Below, piece by piece: positions 1 through 9,105 of a stretch of 64,000 nt of DNA (within the stretch, counting starts at the first letter, position 1; each line of letters starts with the position of its first letter). The notes beneath the pieces are model-generated. The model was given only the letters and a program-made list of their open reading frames with translations, was not told the origin of the DNA and searched no databases. Source of the stretch: Pectobacterium zantedeschiae. Lineage in GTDB: Bacteria; Pseudomonadota; Gammaproteobacteria; Enterobacterales; Enterobacteriaceae. The translations under genes and the position numbers were made by a program. Where the stretch lies: positions 1,725,229 to 1,789,228 of the forward strand of contig NZ_NWTM01000001.1 in the NCBI RefSeq assembly GCF_004137795.1, given 5' to 3'.

Positions 1-260
1 AGTTCTACCGCCCGCGCGGCATTCTCCGCCAGCCACTGTGGGTATTGTCCCAGTAGCTGCACACGCACCAGCGTGCCGGACGGCGTACGGCTGGCATGAT
101 GTAGCTCCGGGCAAAGACGATAAAAAGATTTAACCGGCAGGCATTGATCTACAACACGTAAAAACTCGGTGATGCACAGATCATAATCATTTACTTCGGT
201 CAGTAGCTCTCGCACTAATGAGTCGAGAACCCCTTCCATCGGGGCAAGCAAAACACGCAT
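1..260 (-). CDS. dusC: tRNA-dihydrouridine(16) synthase DusC, N-terminal part
   Basis: Flavoenzyme that reduces U16 in the D-loop of tRNA. Reading leftward from the ATG at 258-260 gives a protein beginning [19 protein letters not shown], which matches E. coli DusC closely, followed by [13 protein letters not shown] and later [16 protein letters not shown], the start of the FMN-binding TIM barrel. About 86 residues are present; the rest lies beyond the left edge. It is divergent from queH, so two tRNA-modification genes share the 216-bp space between them. I see no frame disruption. Confidence 0.93.
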   Translation of the reverse strand, partial: MRVLLAPMEGVLDSLVRELLTEVNDYDLCITEFLRVVDQCLPVKSFYRLCPELHHASRTPSGTLVRVQLLGQYPQWLAENAARAVE

Positions 261-476
261 AACGCTACTCGGTAACCATTTTATCGTTAATCACAGCCAT
301 TCATTGCACAGCCAAAAAAGCAGGCAATCCTAGGGGGGTATTGTACGGATAATGCAGCGGGAAAGATAACGCCAGATGCGCCCAGAGGTTGCCTCTTATG
401 AGCATATCATCAATAATTCGTTACGAATTTGTGATGCTATCGTCCTTACGGACCACAACGAAGTGACTGTTTATTT

Positions 477-1148
477 ATGTCGAATGTCAAAACCGCAGAA
501 TTTAAGCGCCCACAGCTTTCATTACCCAATAGCGCAGACAAACTGCTGCTGCACTCTTGCTGTGCGCCCTGCTCTGGTGAAGTCATGGAAGCCATCACCG
601 CTTCTGGCATTGATTACACCATTTTCTTCTACAACCCCAACATCCACCCGCAGCGTGAATATCTGATCCGTAAAGAGGAAAACATCCGTTTTGCGGAACA
701 GCATAACGTGCCTTTCATCGATGCAGATTACGACTCGGATAACTGGTTCGAACGTGCCAAAGGCATGGAATGGGAACCCGAACGCGGCATTCGTTGCACC
801 ATGTGTTTTGATATGCGTTTCGAGCGTACGGCGCTGTATGCAGCGGAAAATGGCTTTAGCGTTATTTCCAGCTCATTGGGAATTTCCCGCTGGAAAAACA
901 TGCAGCAAATTAACGAATGTGGCCAGAACGCGGCGCAGAAATATCCTGGCGTCACCTACTGGGATTACAACTGGCGCAAAGGCGGCGGCTCGGCTCGGAT
1001 GATCGAAATCAGCAAGCGTGAACGTTTCTATCAGCAAGAGTATTGCGGCTGCATCTACTCCCTGCGCGACTCCAATATGCATCGCAAATCACAGGGGCGC
1101 GATATTATTCGCATCGGTAAGCTGTATTACGGCGACGAAGCCGAATGA
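477..1148 (+). CDS. queH: Epoxyqueuosine reductase QueH
   Basis: Last step of queuosine synthesis: reduces epoxyqueuosine to queuosine at tRNA position 34. The 223-residue protein carries the family cysteines: C28-C29 and C32 ([14 protein letters not shown]), C107 and C110 (RCTMCFDMR) and C190/C192 (YCGCIYS), consistent with the iron and iron-sulfur centres known for QueH (formerly DUF208). E. coli uses the unrelated cobalamin-dependent QueG instead. The ATG at 477 gives the family N-terminus; a longer overlapping frame starting at 376 is in another phase and is not real. It is a single gene, divergent from dusC. Confidence 0.93.
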   Translation: MSNVKTAEFKRPQLSLPNSADKLLLHSCCAPCSGEVMEAITASGIDYTIFFYNPNIHPQREYLIRKEENIRFAEQHNVPFIDADYDSDNWFERAKGMEWEPERGIRCTMCFDMRFERTALYAAENGFSVISSSLGISRWKNMQQINECGQNAAQKYPGVTYWDYNWRKGGGSARMIEISKRERFYQQEYCGCIYSLRDSNMHRKSQGRDIIRIGKLYYGDEAE

Positions 1149-1284
1149 CCGATTAGGCACGTCATGCGGCGTGCCGTTTCGCTACGTCTGATTTTATCGC
1201 CGATACCGGATAGAAAAGATGGTGCTCAATGATGCCGACCTGGCGCCTATCTTCTTTTCTGGCCGTCCCTGGCTAGCATCGCTG

Positions 1285-2709
1285 CTACAACGTCGCTACG
1301 CCGCCGCCCAACGCGTTATACAGCGTAATCAGGTTATTCAGGCGCGTTTGTTCCACCGCAATAAGATCTTTCTGCGCGCTATACAGCGTACGTTGCGCTT
1401 CCAGCATATTGAGATAGGTATCCACGCCTTCTCGATAGCGACTGTCCGCCAGACGATAGCTGCGCTGCGCCGCCGCCACGTAATCCCACAGTGCGGCACG
1501 CTGTTCTTCCAACGTACCTTTGCGCGCCAGCGCATCCGCGACCTCTTTGAAGGCCGATTGAATGGCTTTCTCGTAGCTGGCGATATAGCCCTTTTTCTGC
1601 GCTTCGGCGTAAGCCAACGACGCCCGGTTAGCCCCTCCGTCAAACAGCGGCAGGCTGATGCTGGGCGCAAACGACCATACCCCCATTCCCTGACTAAACA
1701 ACGAGGAGAGCGCGGTACTGCTCACTCCGCCACTGGCCGTCAGCGTGACGCTGGGAAAGAAGGCCGCACGCGCCGCGCCGATGTTGGCATTGGCCGACTT
1801 CAGAGTATGCTCCGCTTCCTGCACGTCCGGGCGTTGTAGCAATACCGTTGAGTCTATCCCCGCCTCGACCGGCTTCACCGCGTGCGCCAGCGCATCAAGA
1901 TTCTCCGGCAGCAACGTGTCGTTTACCGTTTGTCCCACCAGCAAATTCAGCGCATTGATGTATTGCGCTACGCTGGTGGTATTGCTGGCAACATCGGCAC
2001 GCGCCTGCTGATAGACCGTTTCCGCCTGCGCCACATCCACGCCGGATGCCACGCCGTTACGCTGGCGTTCTTGCGTAACCGCCAGCGATGCTTGCGCACT
2101 TTGCAATGTGTGTTGCGATAGCGCCACATCACTGCGCGCTTTCGCTAATGTCACATAGGCGCTCGCCGTGTCAGCAATCAGCGTCAGGCGCACGCGCTTC
2201 TCCGCCTCCGCAGTCGACAGATAAGTCTCCAGCGCTGCCGTGCTCAAACTATGCACTTTACCAAACAGATCCAGCGTATAGGCACTGTTAGCGAGAGAGG
2301 CGCTGTAGGTTTGCGTCATCGCCGTAGTGTTGGCGCTGCCGGGCGTTGAGGATGTCAACGCTCGTCCTCGACTGCCGTCCATACCGGCATTGATCGTCGG
2401 CAAGGTGTCCGCACGCTGAATGCCATATTGCGCCCGCGCCGCTTCAACATCGGCGATCGCTTTACGCAGATCGCGGTTATCGCTCAGCGCCAGTTCAATC
2501 ACCTGGCGCAGCTTTTCATTGACAATCACCTCGCGCCACGGGATGTCTCCTGCCGACGTCGTGGCTTTTTGCCCAGCACCATAGGCCGCGCCCTGCGGCC
2601 AGCTTTTGGATACCGGAGACATTGGCCGCTGATAGTGCGGATCCAACGACAAGCATCCGCTGAGCAGCCAGGGCAGCATGAACGCCATCCACTTCAGGTT
2701 ATACATCAT
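1285..2709 (-). CDS. RND efflux outer-membrane lipoprotein (NodT/OprM family)
   Basis: Trimeric outer-membrane channel of the tripartite pump encoded upstream. The ATG at 2707-2709 gives a lipoprotein signal ending LLSGC with the lipidated Cys at residue 19; a start at 2748 would add 13 residues lying inside the pump gene and put no signal at the N-terminus. About 474 residues with the duplicated OEP repeat pattern (VEAARAQYGIQRADTLPTI near the N-terminus, LKSANANIGAARAAFFPSVTL in the second half). It overlaps the end of the pump gene by 11 bp, so the two are translationally coupled. No clear terminator follows; an imperfect inverted repeat lies around 1212-1261. Confidence 0.92.
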   Translation of the reverse strand: MMYNLKWMAFMLPWLLSGCLSLDPHYQRPMSPVSKSWPQGAAYGAGQKATTSAGDIPWREVIVNEKLRQVIELALSDNRDLRKAIADVEAARAQYGIQRADTLPTINAGMDGSRGRALTSSTPGSANTTAMTQTYSASLANSAYTLDLFGKVHSLSTAALETYLSTAEAEKRVRLTLIADTASAYVTLAKARSDVALSQHTLQSAQASLAVTQERQRNGVASGVDVAQAETVYQQARADVASNTTSVAQYINALNLLVGQTVNDTLLPENLDALAHAVKPVEAGIDSTVLLQRPDVQEAEHTLKSANANIGAARAAFFPSVTLTASGGVSSTALSSLFSQGMGVWSFAPSISLPLFDGGANRASLAYAEAQKKGYIASYEKAIQSAFKEVADALARKGTLEEQRAALWDYVAAAQRSYRLADSRYREGVDTYLNMLEAQRTLYSAQKDLIAVEQTRLNNLITLYNALGGGVATL

Positions 2710-5700
2710 GGTTATTCTCTTCGTTTTTCGGCGTACGGTGGCTCGCATCCTGTTTGATCTGGGGGAAAATGCGGCGCACCAACATAAAGAACATCGGGAT
2801 CAGGAAGATCGTCAGGAAGGTCGCCGTCAGCGTACCGCCGACGATGCCTGAACCAATGGAGATACGGCTGTTTGCACCCGCACCCGTGGCAATCGCCAGC
2901 GGCAAGACCCCCATAATGAATGCCAGCGAGGTCATCAATACCGGGCGCAGACGTACCGATGCCCCTTCTAACGCCGCTTCAAACAGCGTCGCGCCGCGTC
3001 GATACGCCAGCTCGGCGAACTCGACGATCAGAATGGCGTTCTTGGCGGATAGCCCAATGGTGGTCAACAGCGCCACCTGGAAGTAGACATCGTTCTCAAG
3101 CCCGCGCAATGTCGCCGCCAGTACGGCACCAATAATGCCCAGCGGGATTACCAGCATGACGGAGAAAGGAATACTCCAGCTTTCATACAGTGCCGCCAGG
3201 CATAGGAACACCACCAGAATCGAGATGGCGTACAGCGCAGAGGTTTGCCCGCTTGCCAGACGTTCCTGATACGACAGACCACTCCAGGCATAGGTGGTGC
3301 CTTGCGGCAAGGCTTTCGCCAGACGCGCCATTTCGTCCATCGCCTTACCAGAACTGACACCGGATACACCGCTCCCCTGAATCTCATAGGAGGCGAGTCC
3401 GTTGTAACGCGAGAGGCTTTCCGGCCCGAACGTCCAGCGAGTAGAGGCGAAAGCAGAGAATGGCGTCATGGCATCACCGCTGCCGCGCACATGCCACTTA
3501 TCCAGATCCTCCGGCTTACTACGCGTATCAACATCGCCCTGCATATAGACTTTTTTCACCCGGCCGCGATCGAGGAAATCGTTGATATAGGTGCCGCCCC
3601 AGGCGCTGCTGAGCGTCGCGGTGATATCGCTCATGGAGAGGCCGAGCGCATTGGCTTTCTCGTTATCGATATCCACCTGCAACTGCGGCATCTGCGCCAA
3701 CTCGTTAGGACGCACCGCAGAGAGCAGCGGGCTTTTACGCGCTTCCGCCAACAATTGATCGCGCATTGCCAACAGCGCGGTGCGGTCTGTGGTGCCACTG
3801 GCCTGCAATTCGAAGGTAAAGCCGCTCGATTGCCCCAGACCGTCCACCGCTGGCGGCGTCAGGCTGAACACCTGCGCATCACGCAGCGACGAGAGCGACG
3901 CCATCGCACGCTGGGCTATCGCATCAGCGCGATTCGTCGCGCCTGAGCGTTCGCTCCAGTTTTTCAAGGCCACGAACGCCATGCCGGCATTCTGCCCGCT
4001 GCCGCTAAAACCGAACCCGGTAATAACGAAAATGGCCTTGGTGTTATCTTTCTCCTGCGTCAAGAAATAGCGTTCAATCTCTTTGCCTACGTTCTCGGTA
4101 CGGGCCGCGGTCGCGCCGGGCGGCAGCGTAAACTGCACCATCACGTCACCCTGATCTTCCGTCGGCAAAAAGCCGGTCGGCAGACGTATCAGCAACAGTC
4201 CCATCCCCACAACAATCGCGCCATACAACAATACAAAGCGCAGCGGACGCCGCAAGATCTGCGCTACCTGACCGCGATGTCCGTCTTGCAGACGCTGATA
4301 AGCGCGATTAAAACGGGCGAAGAAGCCGACACCGTTCGCATCGTGAGTGACCGGGCGCAACAGGGTGGCGCACAGTGCCGGGGTTAAGGTTAAGGCTACC
4401 AGCACTGACAGTGCCATGGCCGACACGATCGTGATAGAGAACTGGCGATAGATCACGCCTGTCGATCCACCGAAAAACGCCATCGGCAGAAACACAGCGC
4501 TCAATACCAGCGCCACACCGATCAGTGCGCTGGAAATTTCACGCATGGAATTTTCGGTGGCGTCGAGCGGGGACTGACGCTGCTCTCGCATCAGGCGTTC
4601 TACATTCTCCACCACCACAATAGCGTCATCCACCAGCAGACCAATCGCCAGCACCATACCGAAGAGCGTCAAGGTGTTGATCGAGTAGCCGAATGCCGAG
4701 AGTATGCCGAACGTCCCCAGCAGTACCACCGGCACTGCAATAGCGGGAATCAGCGTCGCCCGCCAGTTTTGCAGGAACAGAAACATCACCGCCACCACCA
4801 GCACAATGGCTTCAAACAGCGTTTTCACCACCTCTTCGATGGACATTTTGATGAAATCGGTACTGTCTTTCGGATAGCCGATCTGGTAGCCCTGCGGCAT
4901 GGTGTGTTCATATTCCGCCACCTGAGCCTTCACCCGCTCCGCTGTTGCCAGAGCATTTGCGCCCGGTGCCAGCATCACCGCAATCCCCGCCGCCGGATGA
5001 CCATTCAGGCGTGTCATGATGCTGTAATCTTCATCGCCCAGCTCTACGCGCGCGACATCGCTCAGACGTACCAACGCACCGTTGGTGTCGCTTTTCACTA
5101 CAATCTTGTTGAACTGTTCGACGGTTTTGAGCTGCGATTGCGCCATAACGGTCGCGGTGAGTTGCTGATCGCTGCGAGCGGGCAATGCGCCGATTTTACC
5201 TGCCGCCACCTGCACGTTCTGTGCTTCGATAGCCGTGGAGATATCGGAGGGCATCAGGCTGTAAGCCGCCAATTGGGTCGGATTGAGCCAGATACGCATT
5301 GCATACTGCGAACCAAACACTTTGACATCACCCACACCGGCCACACGTGCCAGAGAATCTTGCAGGTTGCTGACCATGTAGTCGGCAATATCAGCCGAGC
5401 TGGCTTTATCGCTGCTGTCGTACAACGACATGATCAGCAGAAAGTTGCTTTGGGATTTGGTGACGGTGACGCCTTGCTGTTGCACTTCAGTAGGCAGGCG
5501 CGTCAACGCCTGCTGTACCTTGTTTTGTACCTGTACCTGCGCGGTATCGGGATTAGTGCCTTTCTCAAAGGTCGCGGTAATGTTGACATTGCCGCTCGAA
5601 CTGCTAGAGGAGGAGAAATAGAGCAATCCATCCAGACCTGTGAGCTGCTGTTCAATCACCTGCGTGACGCTGTTTTCCAGTGTTTCCGCCGAGGCACCAG

Positions 5701-5851
5701 CATAAGTCGCATTGATAGAGACGGAGGGCGGCGCCACATCGGGATACTGGGCAATGGGCAGAGAAGCGATCGCGAACACCCCAGCCAGCATGATGGCAAT
5801 TGAGATCACCCAGGCAAAGACCGGGCGATGAATAAAGAAACGCGAGAACAT
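2699..5851 (-). CDS. RND multidrug efflux pump, inner-membrane subunit (AcrB/HAE1 family)
   Basis: Proton-driven inner-membrane pump of 1050 residues, the usual AcrB length. It begins MFSRFFIHRPVFAWVISI and shows the charged proton-relay motif in TM4 (GLLVDDAIVVVENVERLM, the D407/D408 pair of AcrB) and the TM10 lysine (GLSAKNAILIVEFAEL, K940 of AcrB). TM segments are arranged in two similar halves. It is the middle gene of adaptor - pump - outer-membrane lipoprotein, only 3 nt after the adaptor. It is related to, but not at the locus of, the chromosomal acrAB. Substrates cannot be read from sequence; the neighbouring TetR and MFS exporter suggest a drug or plant-antimicrobial role (inference). 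Confidence 0.96.
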   Translation of the reverse strand: MFSRFFIHRPVFAWVISIAIMLAGVFAIASLPIAQYPDVAPPSVSINATYAGASAETLENSVTQVIEQQLTGLDGLLYFSSSSSSSGNVNITATFEKGTNPDTAQVQVQNKVQQALTRLPTEVQQQGVTVTKSQSNFLLIMSLYDSSDKASSADIADYMVSNLQDSLARVAGVGDVKVFGSQYAMRIWLNPTQLAAYSLMPSDISTAIEAQNVQVAAGKIGALPARSDQQLTATVMAQSQLKTVEQFNKIVVKSDTNGALVRLSDVARVELGDEDYSIMTRLNGHPAAGIAVMLAPGANALATAERVKAQVAEYEHTMPQGYQIGYPKDSTDFIKMSIEEVVKTLFEAIVLVVAVMFLFLQNWRATLIPAIAVPVVLLGTFGILSAFGYSINTLTLFGMVLAIGLLVDDAIVVVENVERLMREQRQSPLDATENSMREISSALIGVALVLSAVFLPMAFFGGSTGVIYRQFSITIVSAMALSVLVALTLTPALCATLLRPVTHDANGVGFFARFNRAYQRLQDGHRGQVAQILRRPLRFVLLYGAIVVGMGLLLIRLPTGFLPTEDQGDVMVQFTLPPGATAARTENVGKEIERYFLTQEKDNTKAIFVITGFGFSGSGQNAGMAFVALKNWSERSGATNRADAIAQRAMASLSSLRDAQVFSLTPPAVDGLGQSSGFTFELQASGTTDRTALLAMRDQLLAEARKSPLLSAVRPNELAQMPQLQVDIDNEKANALGLSMSDITATLSSAWGGTYINDFLDRGRVKKVYMQGDVDTRSKPEDLDKWHVRGSGDAMTPFSAFASTRWTFGPESLSRYNGLASYEIQGSGVSGVSSGKAMDEMARLAKALPQGTTYAWSGLSYQERLASGQTSALYAISILVVFLCLAALYESWSIPFSVMLVIPLGIIGAVLAATLRGLENDVYFQVALLTTIGLSAKNAILIVEFAELAYRRGATLFEAALEGASVRLRPVLMTSLAFIMGVLPLAIATGAGANSRISIGSGIVGGTLTATFLTIFLIPMFFMLVRRIFPQIKQDASHRTPKNEENNHDV

Positions 5852-5854
5852 CGG

Positions 5855-7021
5855 TTACTTTGCCTCCGTGGTGTCGGCAGGCGTCTGAACGGTCACTATC
5901 GCGTTGTCTGCCGTGTCAGTCGTCGTCGCGGAGACGTCAACAGGGTTGACGAATTGCCCGACGCTGACTTTGTCCGTGCCTTCAATAATGACGCGATCGC
6001 CTTGCGTTAAGCCTTCCGTCACCCGCCAGCGGTTGCCGATGGCTTGTTCCGTCACCACGGTGCGCTGTTCCACCTTCTGCTGGTCATTCACCACCAGCGC
6101 GACGGCATTCCCTTTGGCATCACGCGTGATGCCCTGTTGCGGTACCAGAATCGCTTTCGGATCTTCGCCTTGTACGACACTCGCGCGCGCATACATACCA
6201 GGCAACAACAGGTGCTGCGGATTGGGGAATTCAGCGCGCAGCGTCACGCTGCCTGTCGATTCATCCACCACCACTTCCGCTAACCGCAGCGTACCGGTGT
6301 AGGGATAAGTGGTTCCATTTTCCAACATCAGAGTGACGGGCACGTCGTCGGCTTTCTGCATGGCCTGAAGCGCCAGCCGCTGACGGCTGGATTGCGTCAA
6401 GTCGACATAGATGGGATCGAGTTGACGAATGGTCGCCAACGCAGTGGTTTGGCTGGCGATCACCAACGCGCCGGGTGTAACCGACGAGATCCCGATACGT
6501 CCAGCGATCGGGGCTTTGATTTGCGTGTAGTTCAGGTTAATGCGTGCGGTGTTGAGCGCTGCCTGTTTCTCCGCTACGTTGGCGATAGCGGCCTCATACG
6601 TGCTTTGCGCATCGTCAGCATCCTGCTGCGACACGCCTTCACTTTTCAGCAGGCGCGCGTAGCGTTCCGCCTTGAGCCTGCTTGAATGTACGCTGGCCTG
6701 CGCATTTTTCAGCGCGGCGGCCGCTTCATCGTAAGCGGCCTGATAAGTGGCAGGGTCGATCTGGTATAACACCTGCCCCACCTTCACTTCACTCCCTTCA
6801 GTAAACCGTCTCTTTTGAATAATGCCATCTACCTGCGGACGCACTTCGGAGACCAATGCGGCAGTCACCCTGCCGGTTAATTCACTGTTCAAGTGGATCG
6901 ACTCTGTGTGCAACGTTTGCACCGTGACGTCCGTCGCTGGCACAGCCGCCGTCGAGGAAGCATTGTCACGACATCCGGCAGCCAGTAATACCAACATAAA
7001 AATAAAGTGCTTACTTTGCAT
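5855..7021 (-). CDS. RND efflux periplasmic adaptor lipoprotein (AcrA/MexE-like)
   Basis: Membrane-fusion protein linking pump and outer-membrane channel. The ATG at 7019-7021 gives a lipoprotein signal (MLVLLAAGC, Cys17), with AGGG about 10 nt upstream; the in-frame ATG at 7039 lies inside the palindromic operator and is unlikely. About 388 residues: lipoyl half-motifs (EVRPQVDGIIQKRRFTEGSEV and IKAPIAGRIGISSVTPGALV) flank an alpha-helical hairpin, then beta-barrel and membrane-proximal domains. First gene of the three-gene operon, with a short leader starting at or within the 7038-7063 palindrome, so repression by the adjacent TetR protein is expected. Confidence 0.94.
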   Translation of the reverse strand: MQSKHFIFMLVLLAAGCRDNASSTAAVPATDVTVQTLHTESIHLNSELTGRVTAALVSEVRPQVDGIIQKRRFTEGSEVKVGQVLYQIDPATYQAAYDEAAAALKNAQASVHSSRLKAERYARLLKSEGVSQQDADDAQSTYEAAIANVAEKQAALNTARINLNYTQIKAPIAGRIGISSVTPGALVIASQTTALATIRQLDPIYVDLTQSSRQRLALQAMQKADDVPVTLMLENGTTYPYTGTLRLAEVVVDESTGSVTLRAEFPNPQHLLLPGMYARASVVQGEDPKAILVPQQGITRDAKGNAVALVVNDQQKVEQRTVVTEQAIGNRWRVTEGLTQGDRVIIEGTDKVSVGQFVNPVDVSATTTDTADNAIVTVQTPADTTEAK

Positions 7022-7037
7022 GAAATCATGCCCTATC

Positions 7038-7063
7038 ATTGAGAATGAACGTTCATTCTCAAT
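7038..7063. promoter_or_regulatory. Perfect 26-bp palindrome, probable TetR operator
   Basis: Two 13-base arms, ATTGAGAATGAAC and GTTCATTCTCAAT, abut with no spacer and are exact reverse complements. The site lies between the efflux operon (start 7021, leftward) and the tetR-type gene (start 7147, rightward), the usual place for a TetR-family operator controlling both directions. The central AATGAACGTTCATT resembles operators of TetR-type efflux repressors. A -35-like TTGAGA for the leftward operon lies within it. Confidence 0.82.
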
Positions 7064-7146
7064 TTTAAAGAAGCTTGTTTCATCACGTTGATAAGTTTTT
7101 GTAAGCCTTTCGTAAAGCGCATTTTCCTGACGTTAAAGGGGTCCAC

Positions 7147-7761
7147 ATGCATGCAGTAATGGGTAAAGAAGAACGAATCCAACGCCGTCGTGACCAGATC
7201 ATTGCGGCGGCGAGGATCTGCTTTCGCCGTGGTGGATTCCACGGCGGCGGGATGGCTGAAATTGCCAAACACGCCGAACTGAGCGTGGGGCAGATCTACC
7301 GCTATTTTGCCAATAAAGACGCTATTATCGAAGAGATCGTCCGAAGGATCACCAACGACAAGTTGCAGTTTATGGAATTCGGCGTCGATCACGACAGCCA
7401 TATCCGCCATGCGGCGCTAGCGTTCTCGCAGCGCGGCAAAATGGATGCAGGTTCAGTGCGGGAAGATGACCGCGCGCTGATGCTGGAAGTGACCGCCGAA
7501 GCCACGCGCAATGCACGCATCGCAGCAATCCTGCAAGATGCGGATAACCGCCTGTTTCAACAGGCCTGTACCATGATGGCTCGACACTATCCACAGTTCA
7601 CTCACGCACAAATCGCCGCTCGAGTAGAAATGATGGCGACCCTTACCGAAGGGACGGCGTTTCGTTCCGTCGTGCAGTCGCCGGCGACAGACGACACGCT
7701 GAACCCGCTCTATCTCACTTTGTTAAATCATCTTTTTTCGATGCCTGAACACCATGAATAA
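7147..7761 (+). CDS. TetR/AcrR-family transcriptional repressor
   Basis: Local repressor, 204 residues. The N-terminal HTH runs over about residues 10-60 (DQIIAAARICFRRGGF, then MAEIAKHAELSVGQIYRYFANKDAII), the TetR signature; the C-terminal half is an all-helical ligand-binding domain without recognisable specificity. AAAGGGG 5 nt before the ATG at 7147 supports this start. The stop overlaps the MFS gene by 8 bp, so repressor and exporter are co-transcribed, while the RND operon is divergent across the 26-bp palindrome. It is not CecR (YbiH), the TetR that sits beside ybhG in E. coli: the HTH and the length differ. Confidence 0.93.
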   Translation: MHAVMGKEERIQRRRDQIIAAARICFRRGGFHGGGMAEIAKHAELSVGQIYRYFANKDAIIEEIVRRITNDKLQFMEFGVDHDSHIRHAALAFSQRGKMDAGSVREDDRALMLEVTAEATRNARIAAILQDADNRLFQQACTMMARHYPQFTHAQIAARVEMMATLTEGTAFRSVVQSPATDDTLNPLYLTLLNHLFSMPEHHE

Positions 7762-8953
7762 TACTGATACACAGCCGCTGCACGGCGCGACCCGCTTGAG
7801 TTATGCGTTGGTTCTCGGCCTGCTGGCCGCACTCGGTCCACTTTGTACCGACCTCTATCTGCCTGCGTTGCCCGAACTCAGCAACGAGCTGTCCACATCA
7901 GCATCTACCGTGCAACTGAGTCTGACCGCCGGGTTGCTCGGCCTTGGCGTCGGGCAATTGCTGTTTGGCCCGCTCAGTGATGCACGAGGCAGACGCGGCC
8001 CGTTACTGTTCTCGCTGGCGATCTTTCTGCTCACCTCCATCTGGTGTGCACTAGCACCGGATATCCACCTGTTGATCATCGCCCGCTTTTTGCAAGGGGC
8101 CTCCGGGGCGGGCGGCGCCGTGTTATCGCGCGCCATCGCACGCGATCTCTACAGTGGCTACGATCTGACGCGCTTTTTTGCCCTGCTGATGCTGATTAAC
8201 GGATTGGCGCCGATCCTGGCACCAGTGATGGGCGGCGTGCTGTTAAATATGATGGACTGGCGCGGCATCTTTATTGCACTCTCGGCGATCGCCATTTTGT
8301 TAATCGCGCTTTCCGCCTGGCGTCTGCAAGAAACGCTGCCGCCCGAACGGCGCATCACGGGTGGGATTGGCAAGTTGTTGCGTTCGATTGGTACACTGCT
8401 GACCCAACGCGAATTTATGGGCTTATGCCTGACGCAAGGACTGATCGGCGCAGGCATGTTCGCGTATATCGGCGCCTCGCCGTTCGTGTTGCAAGAGGTC
8501 TATCAGCTCAGCCCGCAAGCCTTTAGCCTGTGTTTTGCCACTAATGGCATCGGCATGGTGATCGCCGCGCAGATCGCCACGCCGCTGTGCCGTAGAAAAG
8601 GCGAGCTGGCCGTGTTGAAAATGGCGCTGTGTATGGCGATTCTGGCGGCGCTGGCGCTGCTGCTGGCAGGCTTCGTACAAGCGTCTCTGCCCATCATTAT
8701 GGTGCCGCTGTTCATTACGGTTTCCGCAATTGGCTTGATCGGACCTTGCGCATCCACGCTAGCCATGCAGGGACAAGGGAATCTGGCGGGCAGCGCTTCC
8801 GCGCTGATTGGTATGAGCCTGTTTATGCTCGGCGCCATCAGCACGCCATTGACCGGTATTAATGGCACATCGGCGCTCTCCATGGCGCTCGTGATCTTTA
8901 TCTGTTATGCACTCGCAGGTGTCGCGTTCCTGCTGGTACGCCGTTCGCGTTAA
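7754..8953 (+). CDS. MFS multidrug exporter, Bcr/CflA (DHA1) type
   Basis: Twelve-TM proton-driven drug exporter of 399 residues. TM1 carries the Bcr/CflA signature GPLCTDLYLPALPEL; loop 2-3 has GPLSDARGRRGPLL (MFS motif A); RFLQGASGAGGAVLSRAIARDL is the antiporter-type TM4-5 region. It overlaps the tetR-type gene by 8 bp (ATGAATAA), so it shares that regulator. One TetR protein thus appears to govern an inner-membrane exporter and an RND pump, an arrangement in which the MFS protein could feed substrate to the periplasmic intake of the pump (inference). Confidence 0.93.
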   Translation: MNNTDTQPLHGATRLSYALVLGLLAALGPLCTDLYLPALPELSNELSTSASTVQLSLTAGLLGLGVGQLLFGPLSDARGRRGPLLFSLAIFLLTSIWCALAPDIHLLIIARFLQGASGAGGAVLSRAIARDLYSGYDLTRFFALLMLINGLAPILAPVMGGVLLNMMDWRGIFIALSAIAILLIALSAWRLQETLPPERRITGGIGKLLRSIGTLLTQREFMGLCLTQGLIGAGMFAYIGASPFVLQEVYQLSPQAFSLCFATNGIGMVIAAQIATPLCRRKGELAVLKMALCMAILAALALLLAGFVQASLPIIMVPLFITVSAIGLIGPCASTLAMQGQGNLAGSASALIGMSLFMLGAISTPLTGINGTSALSMALVIFICYALAGVAFLLVRRSR

Positions 8954-9077
8954 CGCTATTTGAAGGCGATCCAACGCACTTATCGGTCTGCAGCTGATTC
9001 TGGCGGGGAACGCAGTGATGTTTTATCGCCCACATCGTCCAGTCGCACAACACGCAACAGTAAAATAGCGCGATAAA

Positions 9078-9104
9078 AAAGGGAGCCAGTGGCTCCCTTT
9101 CGAT
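9078..9104 (-). terminator. Intrinsic terminator of rhlE
   Basis: AAAGGGAGCC / GGCTCCCTTT form a perfect 10-bp stem with an AGT loop at 9078-9100. On the minus strand the stem runs into a T6 tract, and it begins 6 nt after the rhlE stop. A run of A on the other side gives weak bidirectional character for the MFS gene at 8953. Confidence 0.85.
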
Positions 9105-9105
9105 G

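Noticed and set aside
376..666. 96-codon frame overlapping the queH start
   Set aside because: Out of phase with queH, whose Cys motifs are conserved; no family features.
4769..5803. 344-codon open frame opposite the RND pump gene
   Set aside because: It lies wholly antisense to a strongly conserved AcrB-type gene, has no ribosome-binding site and encodes a His/Arg-rich sequence typical of antisense shadows.
7147..7761. Possible identity of the TetR gene with CecR (YbiH)
   Set aside because: The HTH and overall sequence differ, and it is linked to efflux genes and not to ybhG.
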